64,000 nt of DNA, taken from the NCBI GenBank assembly GCA_039602395.1, contig JBCNJP010000006.1, forward strand, positions 64,451,775 through 64,515,774, given 5' to 3'. This document shows positions 21,923 through 33,378 of the stretch, piece after piece. The notes beneath the pieces are model-generated. The model saw only the letters and a list, made by a program, of their open reading frames with translations. It was not told the DNA's origin and made no database searches. The position numbers were made by a program, and so were the translations under genes. How positions within the stretch are numbered: position 1 is the stretch's first letter; each line of letters starts with the position of its first letter. The DNA comes from Deinandra increscens subsp. villosa (lineage: Eukaryota; Streptophyta; Magnoliopsida; Asterales; Asteraceae).

Positions 21923-22219
21923 TGTTAGGTTATGTGGAGGCTTAGTCTAGTTGGGTAGCTTAGGCTCATTTTTATTAGTAAGTCCATGTAGCTTAGCTAG
22001 GTCATATATATATTGTATTGTTCTTGTAATTCCTCACTATCTCAAGATTTTGAGGCAGAAGGCAATAAAGAGAGTTTACGGTTACAACATGTGGGTGTAT
22101 GTCAAATTAGACCGCAAAACGTTAAATCTTGTGTTCATTCATCTTTTGATTCTTAGCTATCCGGTTATGTGTTCATTGCTTCCATGTGCGTTTGTTGAAT
22201 ATATGAAACTAACCTAACA
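21923..22219 (+). repeat. 3' LTR of the decayed copia element
   Basis: 297 bp starting TGTTAGGTTA and ending TAACCTAACA, a perfect 10-bp terminal inverted repeat. It is preceded by AAGTGGCAGAT, a decayed polypurine tract of the kind AAGTGGGAGAT. No 5' LTR partner was found. Confidence 0.65.
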
Positions 22220-22423
22220 ATACTTTCATTACTTGTCAATTGTCATAGTTATGTTGTTTTCGCAATTTATATACCTTTGTAAAACACTATACGAAAGTTG
22301 AACAACCTATGCTGCCTTGCCATAAGTTCTAATAGGGTGCCCACATAAACCTAATTGTCTTCACTCCTAATTAATAGCATATTTTGTGATGAGTTGGTAG
22401 AGGCGGTGTAATGGGTTGGGTAG
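22220..22423. other. Intergenic DNA
   Basis: AT-rich; nothing recognised. Its last five bases GGTAG are the target-site duplication of the next feature. Confidence 0.5.
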
Positions 22424-22693
22424 TGTTAGGTTTAATCGGCGCAGCGGAAATAAACGATTCACAACGAACACGCAATAATAAAGATAAAGAAACACGAACA
22501 GTGAATTTTACGTGGTTCGGTCGGTGTGACCTACGTCCACGGACTGCAACTAGGGATATTTTATTCAGTTCAGTACCACGATTATAATACATAGACATGA
22601 TATATATGGAGAACAACTAGGGTTTTAGGAGTGGTGAACAAGAAAGCCTAACGGGCCTCTAAACACCCAAACCCAAGGACTTCAACCCCAACA
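22424..22693 (-). mobile_element. Solo LTR
   Basis: 270 bp with TGTTAGG...CCCAACA ends, flanked by the 5-bp direct repeat GGTAG (22419-22423 and 22694-22698), with no internal region. Read on the minus strand it has a TATA-rich centre and the TAGGTCACACCGACCGAACC block (22512-22531) common to plant LTRs, so minus is the likely sense. Solo LTRs arise by recombination between the two LTRs of a full element. Confidence 0.8.
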
Positions 22694-23935
22694 GGTAGGA
22701 CAGGTAATCTTGTAACAAATGTCTAAATGGGTCGGGTTTACATTTCTATTTTGATCACTTAAAACTTTCTTCTAAGAAGGCTTGTTTTGACCGGAACCTG
22801 TTTTGATCAAATCGTGTTTTGTCCCATATATTATGTTAAAATAAAGGAAAACAAGATCTTAGATAAAAAAAAAAAAAAAAAAAAAAAAAACTTCCACAAA
22901 TTTAAAGAATAATCAAACAAAGTGATTGAAAAATATGCAGAAGAGAAATCTCCATCCATGAGTATAGATGTGATAATGATCACTGAAACAAGAGAAATGT
23001 GTATTAATTTTTTATAATCTGCAGCCTTCTGTCCAAGCAGATATCCCAAGCCCAATTTAAAACTCAACCCATTTAGTTAATATTAGTCAAGCCAGTGTGT
23101 TCAATTAGAATTATTATAGAAATGAATCTTTTATGCAAATCGGAAATTAAATTACTTAATCTGTATATTTTATGTAAGTAAAATAATGTTCACGTATATA
23201 TTTAAAGATGCTATATTGAGTTTTTAGGAAAAGTTCATCCATTTTTTTGTTACGAAGTTTATTAAATGTTGTTCATGATTTCCTTGGGTCACAAGACAGT
23301 GACTATAATGCTATATTGTACGACTAGCTCTGATTTAGTGTAGTGATAAATTGAACACTTTTCAACTTGTTTGACTCTATTGACAAATCTGGCCAGTTTT
23401 CCTTTTAGCTAATTTTACTTCTTGGTGAGTGTGTTTTTCTAGTTAATGTCAGTACCATAAGTTTTTATGTAATTGGCTTCTTTTTATAATTTTATGCTTT
23501 ATTGGTGTTGTATTATTTGAGAAACTTCCATGATATTCAAGTATTCAACTTGTAGTAGAAGATGTGATTAACATCAACTTGAGAAACTTTGGTGAATGGT
23601 AACCCCTGATTTCTAAACGAGTACAGATTCGCCCAACTGACATATTATTAACAATTTGAGAGAAATAATCATATATAAATTTAAATGAAAAGAGATTTTT
23701 AAATGATTTAAATGTTTACTATTTAGAAAAACAGTTTTTGGATCGACGTAAACGATTTTCAAAGTGTAGGACTGTTTTTTAACATGTATTATAAGGATTT
23801 TGAACATGGGAGGGAAGTAAAGCTGTGAAAAGATTAGAAAGAAAACCATACAGCTTAATTACCACTGAGAGAAATAACGATATAGGGTTTTATTCAACAA
23901 GTTAAATATATAACCCATAAGTTTGGGTGTCATCT
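22694..23935. other. Intergenic DNA
   Basis: AT-rich; an A-run of about 27 near 22864-22890 but no retrocopy structure in front of it. No gene recognised. Confidence 0.5.
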
Positions 23936-23940
23936 TCCTT

Positions 23941-24388
23941 TGTTGATCGAATCCTAAATCTTTAATATAATAAACAGATAATAATAATAAAGATTACCTG
24001 TAAGCATCTGGTTAAGATCAGCAGTAGTTAGGTTGTCCATCCTGTGAGTAGCCTTGGTTCCCCTTTATGGTGTATAGCTAATGATGGGAGAAAGAGTTCG
24101 TGAAGGGTCACGAACTAGAGAGAGAGCCGAGAGAGAAGAGAGAGAGGTCAAAAGTTTTGTGGTGGTGATTCACCTTTCATCTCTCCCTAAGGGCTCTATT
24201 TATACACCCAAGGGGAAACCCCAGTCTATCTAGTAAGGGTAATTACGTCCATCAAATAATACCAGATAGGGTCAAATACGTAATTGATTATTTAAGATAA
24301 ATGATTAAAGGACATAAATAAAATTTATATATATATATACATATCCGAAAATATATATAATAGATATATATATAAACTACGTCTTACA
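23941..24388 (-). repeat. 3' LTR of the non-coding LTR element
   Basis: 448 bp; carries an extra GAGAGA-rich segment of about 20 bp compared with its partner. Confidence 0.93.
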
Positions 24389-27300
24389 TTCTCCCACTTG
24401 GCCGAATGATCATTTATATGAGGTATTAGGTAAGTCTGATCAGAATTTAATACTCATTTCAATTTTAAACCAAAATTGCAGCAGAAAAATACAGTCATAG
24501 AGTTGATTATCCAACTCAAGACCCCCATTAGTCATACTACAATCCCAAATTTAAAATTCAACATAAATTCAGAATCAATTACCAAAGTAAGCCCTTTCCG
24601 TTGATTATAATAAAATCTATATGTCAAAAGGCATGCATAACATATTAAGAGACAAAATCAAACGTATGAGGAAAATTTATAATTAGTCATTCATATTGTG
24701 ATATGCTTAATTGGTCATTAGTAAACCTCGTCTTCATTATGAGCTCTTAGAAAGACTTATGAGGATAGACCTTAAATTATAGGATCCTTAAGCATATCAT
24801 GAATGTTTTCAATACAAGAAGTTAGTTTCCTCTATTTGTTCTTGAATGAACAAAACTTGTATCGAAAATTTAATGCAGCTCCGCTCAAAACTGTTACTGT
24901 TTTAAGAAATTAGGGTAGCTGACTTTTATCACAATGAGTCTTCAATATGTCATTTATCTGGAGTTTAGGAGTCTAATGATAAATTTAGCAACAATGACTT
25001 GTTGTTATCATTTTCTTATGACTCTTCCATGATTTATTAGACAAATCTGTCCACAGACATAAGGATATACCCCTGAGTTGACTTTTAATATCTTTTGAAT
25101 ACAATAAAGTCAAAATTTAGAGATAGTCAACTGCTTTAAGTTTCTCACTTCTTCTATAGTTCAAATTATAGTCTTTCGTTTCTTATAGATATTGGAATGC
25201 CATTTTAGATGCTTTATAATGAACTACTAAACTTAGGAAATGATTTTAATCATTTCTAGTATTTCAGCAATGTAGGCAATATCTTAAACGGGTATAGACT
25301 TGAACATAAGATTTAATTACTTGAACCTTTATTATTAGTCTCCTAGAGTTACAGATTGAGAGTGACGTTGCATGTTGTAATCTAATGAGACTTAATTAAC
25401 GTCTTGTTAGGTTAATCTTGATGTATTTTGATGCTTATTGCATAAGAAGCATCTTCAAGATTTTAATGTCAAAAATTATGCGAGAATGAGTCGCTTTGAC
25501 TCATGCAACAAGACTAATATATCACTTGCCTAAAATAATGGATATAAGGGCAAGCGTTGTATTAGTTGCTCCCACTCATCTTAAGGTAGCTCCATTTATC
25601 CACTTATTCTTGATGAAGAATGATTACATTTGTAACATCATCAAAATTTAAATTCACTTATGAGTTTTGCTTACATTAATCCTTTATTTGAATATACTCA
25701 TCTTAAAGACTAAGTGTTCTTTAACTTTCAGGCTTGAAACCTTAGTTTAGTTTATGAACATGTCTTAATGTTAAGTGAGTATTAAGGAAAGATATTTTAT
25801 AAGGCCGTTAAATGTCACTCATAATTATGAGTGAGTAATAAGGACAACGATAATCTCTCAAAGAATCATTTAGAAAAAGAATTCTTAACTTGTTAATAGC
25901 CTTTAGAAACCAATCACAATTTATAACGTTTTAATTTCTCCTTTCGGATTTCAGTTTAGCTATGAAAAACTAAACGTCTAACGTTATTCTGATTTTAGGG
26001 AGTTAAGCTCATTATAGCTTTATTCCATCAGATGATTGATTGTTAATAATGGCTCTTAAATCAGAGATACGATTAGTAATCTTTCCAATATCCATGTAAG
26101 CTTTATTAAGGTAGGTTCATAATCATCAAAGTTAATAGGAAGCTTCATGCCTTGATGACCTACTAAGCTGGATCTAACGGGTTGAAGCAAAACATTAATA
26201 GTTTCATAGATTTCCTCTTGAGCATTTAAGTCAGGTATATTAGGAGTAACATTATTTTCTAAGTGTGTGGAAGTGGATCAGTGTTATCGCAACGTGGTGT
26301 ACAAGAGGTGTAATTAGAGTTAAATTCAGAGTTACATTTAACTTTATCTCTCCCCCCGCCTTTTGTACTTCAGGCAAGTCATGGATAAGGACTTACACTG
26401 CTCCCACTGACCTTAAGGGACAAGTCATAAATAAGGACTTGGACTACTCCCACTAATCTTAGAATTCCTTAGGGACTTGGTATGCAACATGCTTAGTGTG
26501 GAGGATTTTTAAGGTTTAATTAGATACAAGAATAAATAATCAGTTATTTGAGTGATAAATGTTGTATGCCCAAATATTTCTTTCTAGGAAAAGGTTCACC
26601 AATATGTTTGAGTTTTGGTAAGTTAGAACTCTAGTGGAAGATTTATTCCCTTAACACATGTATTTTCTTTGTTAAGTTCTCACTTATGTGATAACAAAGA
26701 TTGTGAACATTTATTATCTAGTTATAAGTTATAAAGATTTCAATCCACGTAAGGACAACTAGATAAGAAGAACCAACAACTTTGAGAATTCAAGGTAAAT
26801 GTGACATTGTCATAGCCATGTGAAAACTTATAACCGTCAATGTCTTACTTTAGTAATGATACTAAGTTCCAAGTGATGTTGGATCATAATAAGGTATCAT
26901 AAAGTGTAATACAATGACAGTTTTCATGGTTTATACAACTATGACATTTATTTTGTCACTTACTCTCATTATAGTTGTTTTAGGGTTTATTTCTAGTGTA
27001 TTGATTGTAATAGATCTTTATAATACTAGTTTTAGTTCACTGTGTTAGTTTGAAAATTAATGGACACAATTATCATTATTGATTATCCTTTTTAGCCAGT
27101 TGTTCCATTAAGGAATTAGAACTGGAAGCTTTCTTGTATCTTATAATAGAAATTAGAACTATCCTCCTTATTTAAGCTATTTTATTGTATAAGGGTTAGT
27201 GATAGTGAGGTGAACAAATCTGCTTTTCTAGTTTAAGACATTATTTATCCTTTATGCACAATGCTATAAAGCACTCATTTTCATGATAACTAATTTTAAG

Positions 27301-27999
27301 TAGCATTTAATTGTGCTAAGAAAGAATTCACTAGAAAAATGCACTAGAAAAGTTTAACTCGAAACATGTGTAAGCCTTGTAAGGGTCATGTTTTTCATTT
27401 ATTATGATATGTTCACTAAATCATTAACCTAATTTACATTTTGTAAAGTGTTTGCATACATTTAAGAAGTCCTTTTGAATTTCTATTACTCACGCGATGT
27501 TTAGATTAGGAAATCTGAAACATCTCCCCTGATATCCTCTGTTTAAAGGGATTTTGATTATCATGATAGACAATTCGAATAGACTTTTACTCGCTTTTAA
27601 TGTTTTGGTTGTAAAACCTCTTATGAGAGAGAGTAATTAAGAGTCTTTTGTCTTAAGAGATAATCAAGATTATTTTGATGAGAGGAAAATCTTTATCGAA
27701 ACGTTTAGTGATTATATATATTTAGAGTGGATAATTTTATGGAGATTAAAGGTTAAATTAGTTCAGAAGAAGATCTAAGAGTGAGTTTAAGGGGTACTTA
27801 AAACTAAGGCACAATAATAAAGAATGCACAATTTTAAATTAAGGCGCAATAATGAGGCATTCTTATAAATAATAATGTGCACATATAAAACAAAGAAGAT
27901 GTGATATAGTCCGTTATATCACCAAAATAACGGACTAGTTAGGTTCTACCTAAATGAATCAGCTTTCGCGTTGGTTACTTGCCTATCACCTAAGCATTA
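24389..27999 (-). other. Non-coding interior of the LTR element
   Basis: AT-rich, no reading frame that looks coding on either strand. CTCCCACT, the complement of the polypurine motif AGTGGGAG, occurs at 24391, 25569, 26401 and 26447, the last three each in a similar context (near CTTAAG or ATCTTA). Confidence 0.7.
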
Positions 28000-28008
28000 T
28001 GAACTAGA

Positions 28009-28510
28009 TACGGGTATGTGCATAAAGTGATGTATCACATCAGCGTTGGCCAGAAATGATACACCATAAGCTTTATGTACAAGTTAGTTTCGCTGAATAC
28101 AAATGCAACTCATCAGCGTTGGCCAGAAGAGAAACACTTGTATACGAAAGGCGAATGCTTAATTCTTAGTTGATAATCATTGCAAAAACAACGAATCAGC
28201 GTTGACCAGAATCGAGGTTTTAAAGATGTTATCAATTTAAGCAAATAAATTAGTTTAATTTAAAATAAGTTAACTAGTATTAGAAATAATAATGACATTG
28301 ATTAAGGTAGCAAATCAGCGTTGGCCAGAATTACTACATGTCAATAACTAATACAAGTTAATAAATTAATCTAATTTTATTTTAAATCAGTGATAATAAG
28401 TTTACTTGTGAGAAGAAGTTAAATGACATTATGTAGGTAACAAATCAGCGTTGGCCAGAATTGGAACCTTATTAGATGTCTGTTATTAACTATGAATTAC
28501 ACAAGTTAAT
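28009..28510. repeat. Array of five hairpins with a constant 17-bp loop
   Basis: ATCAGCGTTGGCCAGAA occurs at 28039-28055, 28112-28128, 28195-28211 (one base changed), 28314-28330 and 28444-28460. Around each copy, 20 to 40 bases on the left are the imperfect reverse complement of those on the right, so the constant block sits in the loop. The arm sequences differ from copy to copy but keep their pairing. It lies in the non-coding interior of the LTR element, downstream (in sense) of the primer-binding side arrays. Function unknown. Confidence 0.85.
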
Positions 28511-28619
28511 TAGTTATCTGATTTAAATTGGTGTTAGGTTTTGTAAAACGTAAGTTTGTAAGGTTTTAAACAAAACAAAGTTTTAATATTAAGCCCCAAA
28601 TTTAGCAGAAAATTTCTGA

Positions 28620-29280
28620 GGGTATCCGGTCGGAAAAGGGATTTTTCGATCGAAAAGGTGTACCCTGATCGAAAAGTGAGCTTTTCGATCGAAAAAAGGG
28701 GTACCCGGTCGAAAAAGGGTGTCCGATCGGAAAAATATACCCGATCGAAAAGTGTAATTTTCGATCGAAAAGGGTATCTGATCGAAAAGTGAGCTTTTCG
28801 ATCGAAAAGCCGACTTTTCAATCGGATCGAAAAGTCGGTCGAAAAACCATATGGCCCGATCGAAAAGCCGATCGAAAAGCCGTATGGTCCGATCGAAAAG
28901 TATGTCGAAAAGCCACATGGCCCGATCGAAAAGTCGATCGAAAAGGGCCACATGGTCCGATCGAAAAGTAGGGATCCAAGCCACATATTTCGATCGGAAA
29001 GTAAGCTTTTCGATCGAAGAGCAGGGTCTAAGCCACATGATTCGATCGAAAAGCCAATAAAAAAAAGGCCGGTAGAAAAGCCGGTAGTAAAGCCGGTAGT
29101 AAAGCCGGTAGTAAAGCCGGTAGGAAAGCCGGTAGTAAAGCCGGTAGTAAAGCCGGTAGTAAAGCCGGTAGAAAAGCCGGTAGTAAAGCCGGTAGTAAAG
29201 TGGACTTTTCTACGGATCGAAAAGTGGACTTTTCGATCGAGAATTGGTATCTCGATCGAAAAGACAATAACCTCTCGAAA
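28620..29280. repeat. GATCGAAAAG repeat array
   Basis: More than twenty copies or close variants of GATCGAAAAG, in both orientations, many arranged as palindromes such as CTTTTCGATCGAAAAG. Read in sense (minus), this is the first internal segment after the primer-binding site. Open frames through it (rich in Phe-Asp-Arg or Ser-Ile-Glu-Lys) are by-products of the repeat, not genes. Confidence 0.93.
29068..29199 (+). repeat. 12-bp minisatellite, 11 copies
   Basis: Eleven head-to-tail copies of GCCGGTAGTAAA with T/G/A variation at one position, exactly 132 bp, embedded in the GATCGAAAAG array. Confidence 0.98.
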
Positions 29281-29395
29281 TCAGTGAGGGTTTGATTTTA
29301 AAACCGATTTAATTTATTTGCTTAAAGACGAATTAGGGTTTATTAACAAATTCAGATTAATGATTCGATTGAGCAACATACGCTCTGATACCACA

Positions 29396-29823
29396 TGTTG
29401 ATCGAATCCTAAATCGTTAATATAATAAACAGATAATAATAATAAAGATTACCTGTAAGCATCTGGTTGAGATCAGCAGTAGTTAGGTTGTCCATCCTGT
29501 GAGTAGCCTTGGTTCCCCTTTAGGGTGTATAGCTAATGATGGGAGAAAGAGTTCGTGAAGGGTCACGAACTAGAGAGAGAGGTCGAAAGTTTTGTGGTGG
29601 TGATTCACCTTTCATCTCTCCCTAAGAGCTCTATTTATACACCCAAGGGGAAACCCTAGTCTATCTAGTAATGGTAATTACGTCCATCAAGTAATACCAG
29701 ATAGGGTCAAATACGTAATTGATTATTTAAGATAAATGATTAAAGGACATAAATAAGATTTATATATATATATACATATCCGAAAATATATATAATAGAT
29801 ATATATATAAACTACGTCTTACA
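29396..29823 (-). repeat. 5' LTR of the non-coding LTR element
   Basis: 428 bp, partner of 23941-24388, with the primer-binding site on its internal side. Confidence 0.93.
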
Positions 29824-29828
29824 TCCTT

Positions 29829-30480
29829 AACACAAAACCCTAATCGACCTTCAAAACTCATCACAGAAGTACGTGAATTCTGAAAGAAGTTAAATTTTCG
29901 GGTTTGTACCTGCTATTAACAATCATTTTCACAAGAGCACTGATCACCGATTAATGATTGTTTCATTTGAATCAAATTTAACCAAGAACAATTTAATACA
30001 TATTTAGTCTAATAAATTTTGTAACATACACCTCTAATATATATAACGAAGAAAACAATAATTTAGAATCGTTTAACCATACTTCTTACTTACATGTTAA
30101 CAGTTTTATAAATTAGTTCCAATCACTTTTATTTATATTTAAATAATTTTGTTAAAACAAACAAAATAACACTAAGATGACTATTAAAAATATTTTTTAA
30201 TGTTTATTGTTTGTTAATAAATGAAATTATCCGAATTATCAAAATGGATCGAGTTACCAAAAATGATATTTGATGGATGTCACACCCGCCACTAACACCA
30301 CAACTATTGTAACCCATCACCAAAGCCATGCCCTAACCAACTCCTTTGAATAAGTATTATAAATATCAAACCGCCACCATCTCAGATTCATCTTTGTCCC
30401 TATCAAAATTGCCAAACCCTAATTCCAAAAATCAAAATCATCACTACGAACCATCACCACTGAGGCACTGAATCGACAGA
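29829..30480. other. Intergenic DNA
   Basis: AT-rich then mixed composition; no gene recognised. It ends at the target-site duplication of the hAT-like element. Confidence 0.5.
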
Positions 30481-30488
30481 CCGCCAAC

Positions 30489-31063
30489 CAGTGACGGATC
30501 CAGGATTTTTTTCTAGTGGGTTCACTTCTTTTATAGTAGTTGGAATTCTGAAAACTAAATGTAAAAAAATTTCGGTTTTGTCTATTCGGGTCGGGTAAAG
30601 TAATCTTTATATGCACGCTTAGATAATTAGAAAAGGTTTTTTAGTGAATTTGCATATTTCAATTTTGATATAAATAAATAATGACTCGCAAACCTATAAA
30701 ATTTGTATGCAGCTCAGTTGGTTGCATCCAATACTTCTATGCCATAGACGCAAGTTCAAATCATGGGGTTTTCCGTTATTTTTGGTAGAGCAAACTATAT
30801 TAATTTTGTTTAAAACAAAAATGATTAATTTTGTTTAAAACAGAAATGAACCCAAAAAAACGGACAAATGGAGAATTGAACCGGCAACCTATATGTTAAA
30901 GGCAACACTTTGAACCAACTCAGCTACAGTCGCTTTTGAATATAGGATTCACTCCTAATACTTATATGGATTCACTCCTATTTTTTTATACATAATTCCA
31001 CTAAAAGTTCGAAAGTCACTGGGTTCCCGTGAACCCGGTGGATCCTAAATAGATCCGCCCCTG
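30489..31063. mobile_element. Non-autonomous hAT-type element
   Basis: 575 bp with terminal inverted repeats CAGTGACGGATCCAGGAT (left) and, read inward from the right, CAGGGGCGGATCTATTTAGG. It is flanked by a perfect 8-bp direct repeat CCGCCAAC (30481-30488 and 31064-31071). An 8-bp duplication and CAG ends fit the hAT superfamily. No transposase is encoded. Inside are two tRNA-like segments in opposite orientations, listed separately. Confidence 0.88.
30705..30940. repeat. Inverted pair of tRNA-like segments inside the hAT element
   Basis: On + (30708-30775): CAGCTCAGTTGGTTGCATCC and, about 45 bases on, CAAGTTCAAATC. On - (30936-30867): GTAGCTGAGTTGGTTCAAAG and, about 30 bases on, GCCGGTTCAATTCTCC. 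Both pairs match the A- and B-box layout of tRNA-type pol III promoters. Neither forms a convincing full cloverleaf. Confidence 0.5.
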
Positions 31064-31084
31064 CCGCCAACAACTATAGTCCAT

Positions 31085-31301
31085 CAACAACCACTAGCTT
31101 AGCCTAGTGGCAAAGATGTATGGTCATTTACCATGAGGTATTAGGTTCAAATCTCACTTATAACAAATGAATAAAAAAAAGGGTTACAAGTTAGAGGTTT
31201 TTTTCACCAGTGGTGAGTTTCCTCCTGATGGGGATTGGAGATGATCGGGTGGGTGGTGTAATGTCCCTGTCAGTGATCCAAATTTGCCGTTAAAAAAGAA
31301 A
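31085..31301 (+). mobile_element. tRNA-derived SINE (copy 2)
   Basis: Same family as 2698-2920: A-box-like TAGCCTAGTGGCAAAG at 31093, B-box AGGTTCAAATCTC at 31143, shared body, and 3' end GCCGTTAAAAAAG. A near-perfect 13-bp direct repeat AACYATAGTCCAT flanks it (31072-31084 and 31302-31314), directly next to the hAT element's duplication. Confidence 0.85.
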
Positions 31302-31314
31302 AACCATAGTCCAT

Positions 31315-31588
31315 TAGTAACAGAACCCCCCAATAATCAGAACCATCTCTGATGGTGGTTGACTCAGATAACCATCAGTAAAAATGGGAACGAGGATCGA
31401 TGGTGGTGGCCTGTAATGGTAGTGACAATCGGTGATTATGGTAATTGAATGGATACCAGTGGTGGTGAGGGATGAAGAAGGGGATGTGTATTTTGAGTAT
31501 TTAATACATTTTTAATCAGTTTTGAAAAATACATAAATGGATCGTGGATTTAAGTTAGAGTTAATTGTAGAACTAGCCCCTGTAAATT
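31315..31588. other. Spacer with GTGGTG-rich sequence
   Basis: Continuation of the DNA on the left of the hAT element; no gene recognised. Confidence 0.4.
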
Positions 31589-32537
31589 CAGGGGCGAATT
31601 ATATGATGTACCCGCAGTGACCCCGGTCACTGCGAATTTTTGGTCAAGAGGTACCGAGTATACATGTTTTACGAGAATTTTTTTAATATATATTGTGTCG
31701 GTCACCACTAAATGTTGGTAGAAGACGAGATTAGCTGGTGTAAAATAAGTTATGAGTGAAAATGGTTGATCAATTGTTTTTGGATTTGTGCTAAAGTTTC
31801 AGAAGAAAATGGCGTTATGACTTATGAGGAAGACGATGGGCATGATTTAAGAAGAGGGGTAATTATGTAATTAAACATTTAAAACTAAAAATGTAAAACA
31901 CTGCTAAATTGTTACAACACGTCAAGTCTTGCCTCAGCTTTTCTTTCTCAAATATAATATTTTAACTTTAAATAATTATTTTACTAAAAAGAAAATCAAG
32001 ATATTAATTTTAAATTTAATAGAGATCGAGCTCGAGCTCGGCTCGATTCGGGTTTTATTTCTAAAACTTGAGCTCGGCTCGTGAAGAATTATTTAAGCTC
32101 GAGCTCGGCTCGGGTTCGGATCGTTTATTATTAATTTATTATTTTTTTTATATATTTTTATAATTAAATTGTATACATTTAGAAGTATACTTTTTATATA
32201 GAATAATACATATTATTTACTTATTTTATCATAATTTTATATATAATAATCATTGTTTTTTTTAAATATATTTAAAAAATTAAATAAAATTATATAAATA
32301 AAAGCTTGATAAGGCTCGCTTGCCGGCTCGAGCTCGATATGTAAAGCAGATTCGATATTTTTTTTTATTGATTGACCCGACCCGAAGTTGTTATTTTTAT
32401 ATAATTTTTTTTGTGTTTGAGCCGACCCGAACCGGACCGCCGATCCAAACATAGACTTTAAAATATAGTAATAGAAAAAAAATTGGTCGCGTAACTTTCG
32501 GTCACCCCGGAAAAAAAAGTCAAGCTCCACCACTACC
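31589..32537. mobile_element. hAT-like MITE rich in GAGCTCG repeats
   Basis: The left end CAGGGGCGAATTATATGATG and the right end (read inward CAGGTAGTGGTGGAGCTTGA) are related, and both contain a GGTGACC-type block further in. An imperfect flanking repeat TGTAAATT/TGTAATTG is present. The interior (32024-32335) has runs of GAGCTCGAGCTCGGCTCG. No coding frame. The superfamily assignment rests mainly on the CAG ends. Confidence 0.45.
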
Positions 32538-32539
32538 TG

Positions 32540-32873
32540 TAATTGATAAGGTTATTTGGTCGATTTCAGTCTAATTTAACAATAAAATTAGACGGAATTT
32601 AGGCTTAAGACCCAACATTGTTATGACTCGAATACAATTTCAGTCTTATATACGACGCAACATGTATAAATAGTAATTTATTTAATAGGACACGTGGCCA
32701 ATCTAATATATGTCAAGTGACAACCACCTAGTATATATAGTTTTTTTTTACTTTTGATTTATCAAAATGTAACATATTAGCGCGGGAGGTGGTTGTGTAA
32801 TAGGTAGAGTCGTGTAACGTAATATTTAAGGTTCTTTGTTTGTTACTTGGAGCCTTTAGCTTTTAATTATAAC
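32540..32873. other. Intergenic DNA
   Basis: AT-rich spacer; no gene recognised. Confidence 0.5.
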
Positions 32874-33342
32874 TGTTGGTCCTCACTGATCTTTATCAGT
32901 GCAAATGAAGGTGTTTTTGAGAAGAAAACCAAATAAACAACACAATATAAGATTTCCAATGACTAAAATGGTTTTCTAGCCTTGAACAATCTCAATATGA
33001 ACCAATAGATTGATAAGTGATGATTAACAAGCTACAATATACTGAAATAAGCTCCTAGCCGTCACCAAAACTCACCAAATGAAGATTTCTTGTATTAGGG
33101 TTCAATATGCTTGAGAAAGTTACAAAAGGCTGCACAAGGCTGCGTATTTATACTGTCCAGTGAACAGTTTCGCTGGCAGTTTCGCTGGCCAAGCGAAACT
33201 GTCACTGAGACAGTCTAACCTAGGTACGAGCGACTCGGTAGCTTACAGTTTCGCTAGCCTACCAAAACATAACGTTTACAAGAAACTAAACTATTACAAT
33301 CAAACTAAACAAAAGATGAATTCCTCCCTACATTGATCTTCA
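32874..33342 (-). repeat. 3' LTR of the Sirevirus-like element
   Basis: 469 bp; in sense it begins TGAAGATCAATG right after the polypurine tract and ends GAGGACCAACA. It contains a TATA box (TATAAATA, minus strand near 33155-33148) and, upstream of it, palindromic copies of CAGTTTCGCTGG. The 5' LTR is not in the window. Confidence 0.75.
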
Positions 33343-33378
33343 ATATTCCCCCTAGGGAGGGATTCAGCCACTGGATCT

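Larger units (their letters stand above)
23941..29823 (-). mobile_element. Non-coding LTR retrotransposon (LARD-like), minus strand
   Basis: Two LTRs (3' LTR 23941-24388, 448 bp; 5' LTR 29396-29823, 428 bp) share TGTTGATCGA...GTCTTACA ends, with direct repeats TCCTT at 23936-23940 and 29824-29828. Read on the minus strand, the 5' LTR is followed by TGTGGTATCAGAGC, an initiator tRNA-Met primer-binding site (29382-29395), and the 3' LTR is preceded by CCAAGTGGGAGAA, a polypurine tract. These fix the orientation. The 5-kb interior has no protein-coding frame of note, so the element must use another element's enzymes. The LTRs differ by roughly ten substitutions and one 20-bp indel, so it is older than the copia at 5226. 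Confidence 0.93.

Noticed and set aside
22864..22890. Poly(A) tail of a retrocopy
   Set aside because: No coding or SINE-like sequence precedes it and no flanking duplication was seen; could be slippage.
28039..28460. CRISPR-like array (constant repeat with unique spacers)
   Set aside because: Plant nuclear DNA inside an LTR element; spacing is irregular (73 to 130 bp) and the 'spacers' are complementary arms, not unique sequences. No cas genes.
28534..29287. Several open frames rich in Phe-Asp-Arg, Ser-Ile-Glu-Lys or Leu-Leu-Pro-Ala
   Set aside because: They are translations of the GATCGAAAAG and 12-bp repeats, open in several frames on both strands at once.
30705..30775. Genuine tRNA gene
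   Set aside because: A and B boxes are present but no acceptor stem closes, and the segment is inside a transposon; same for 3361-3430.
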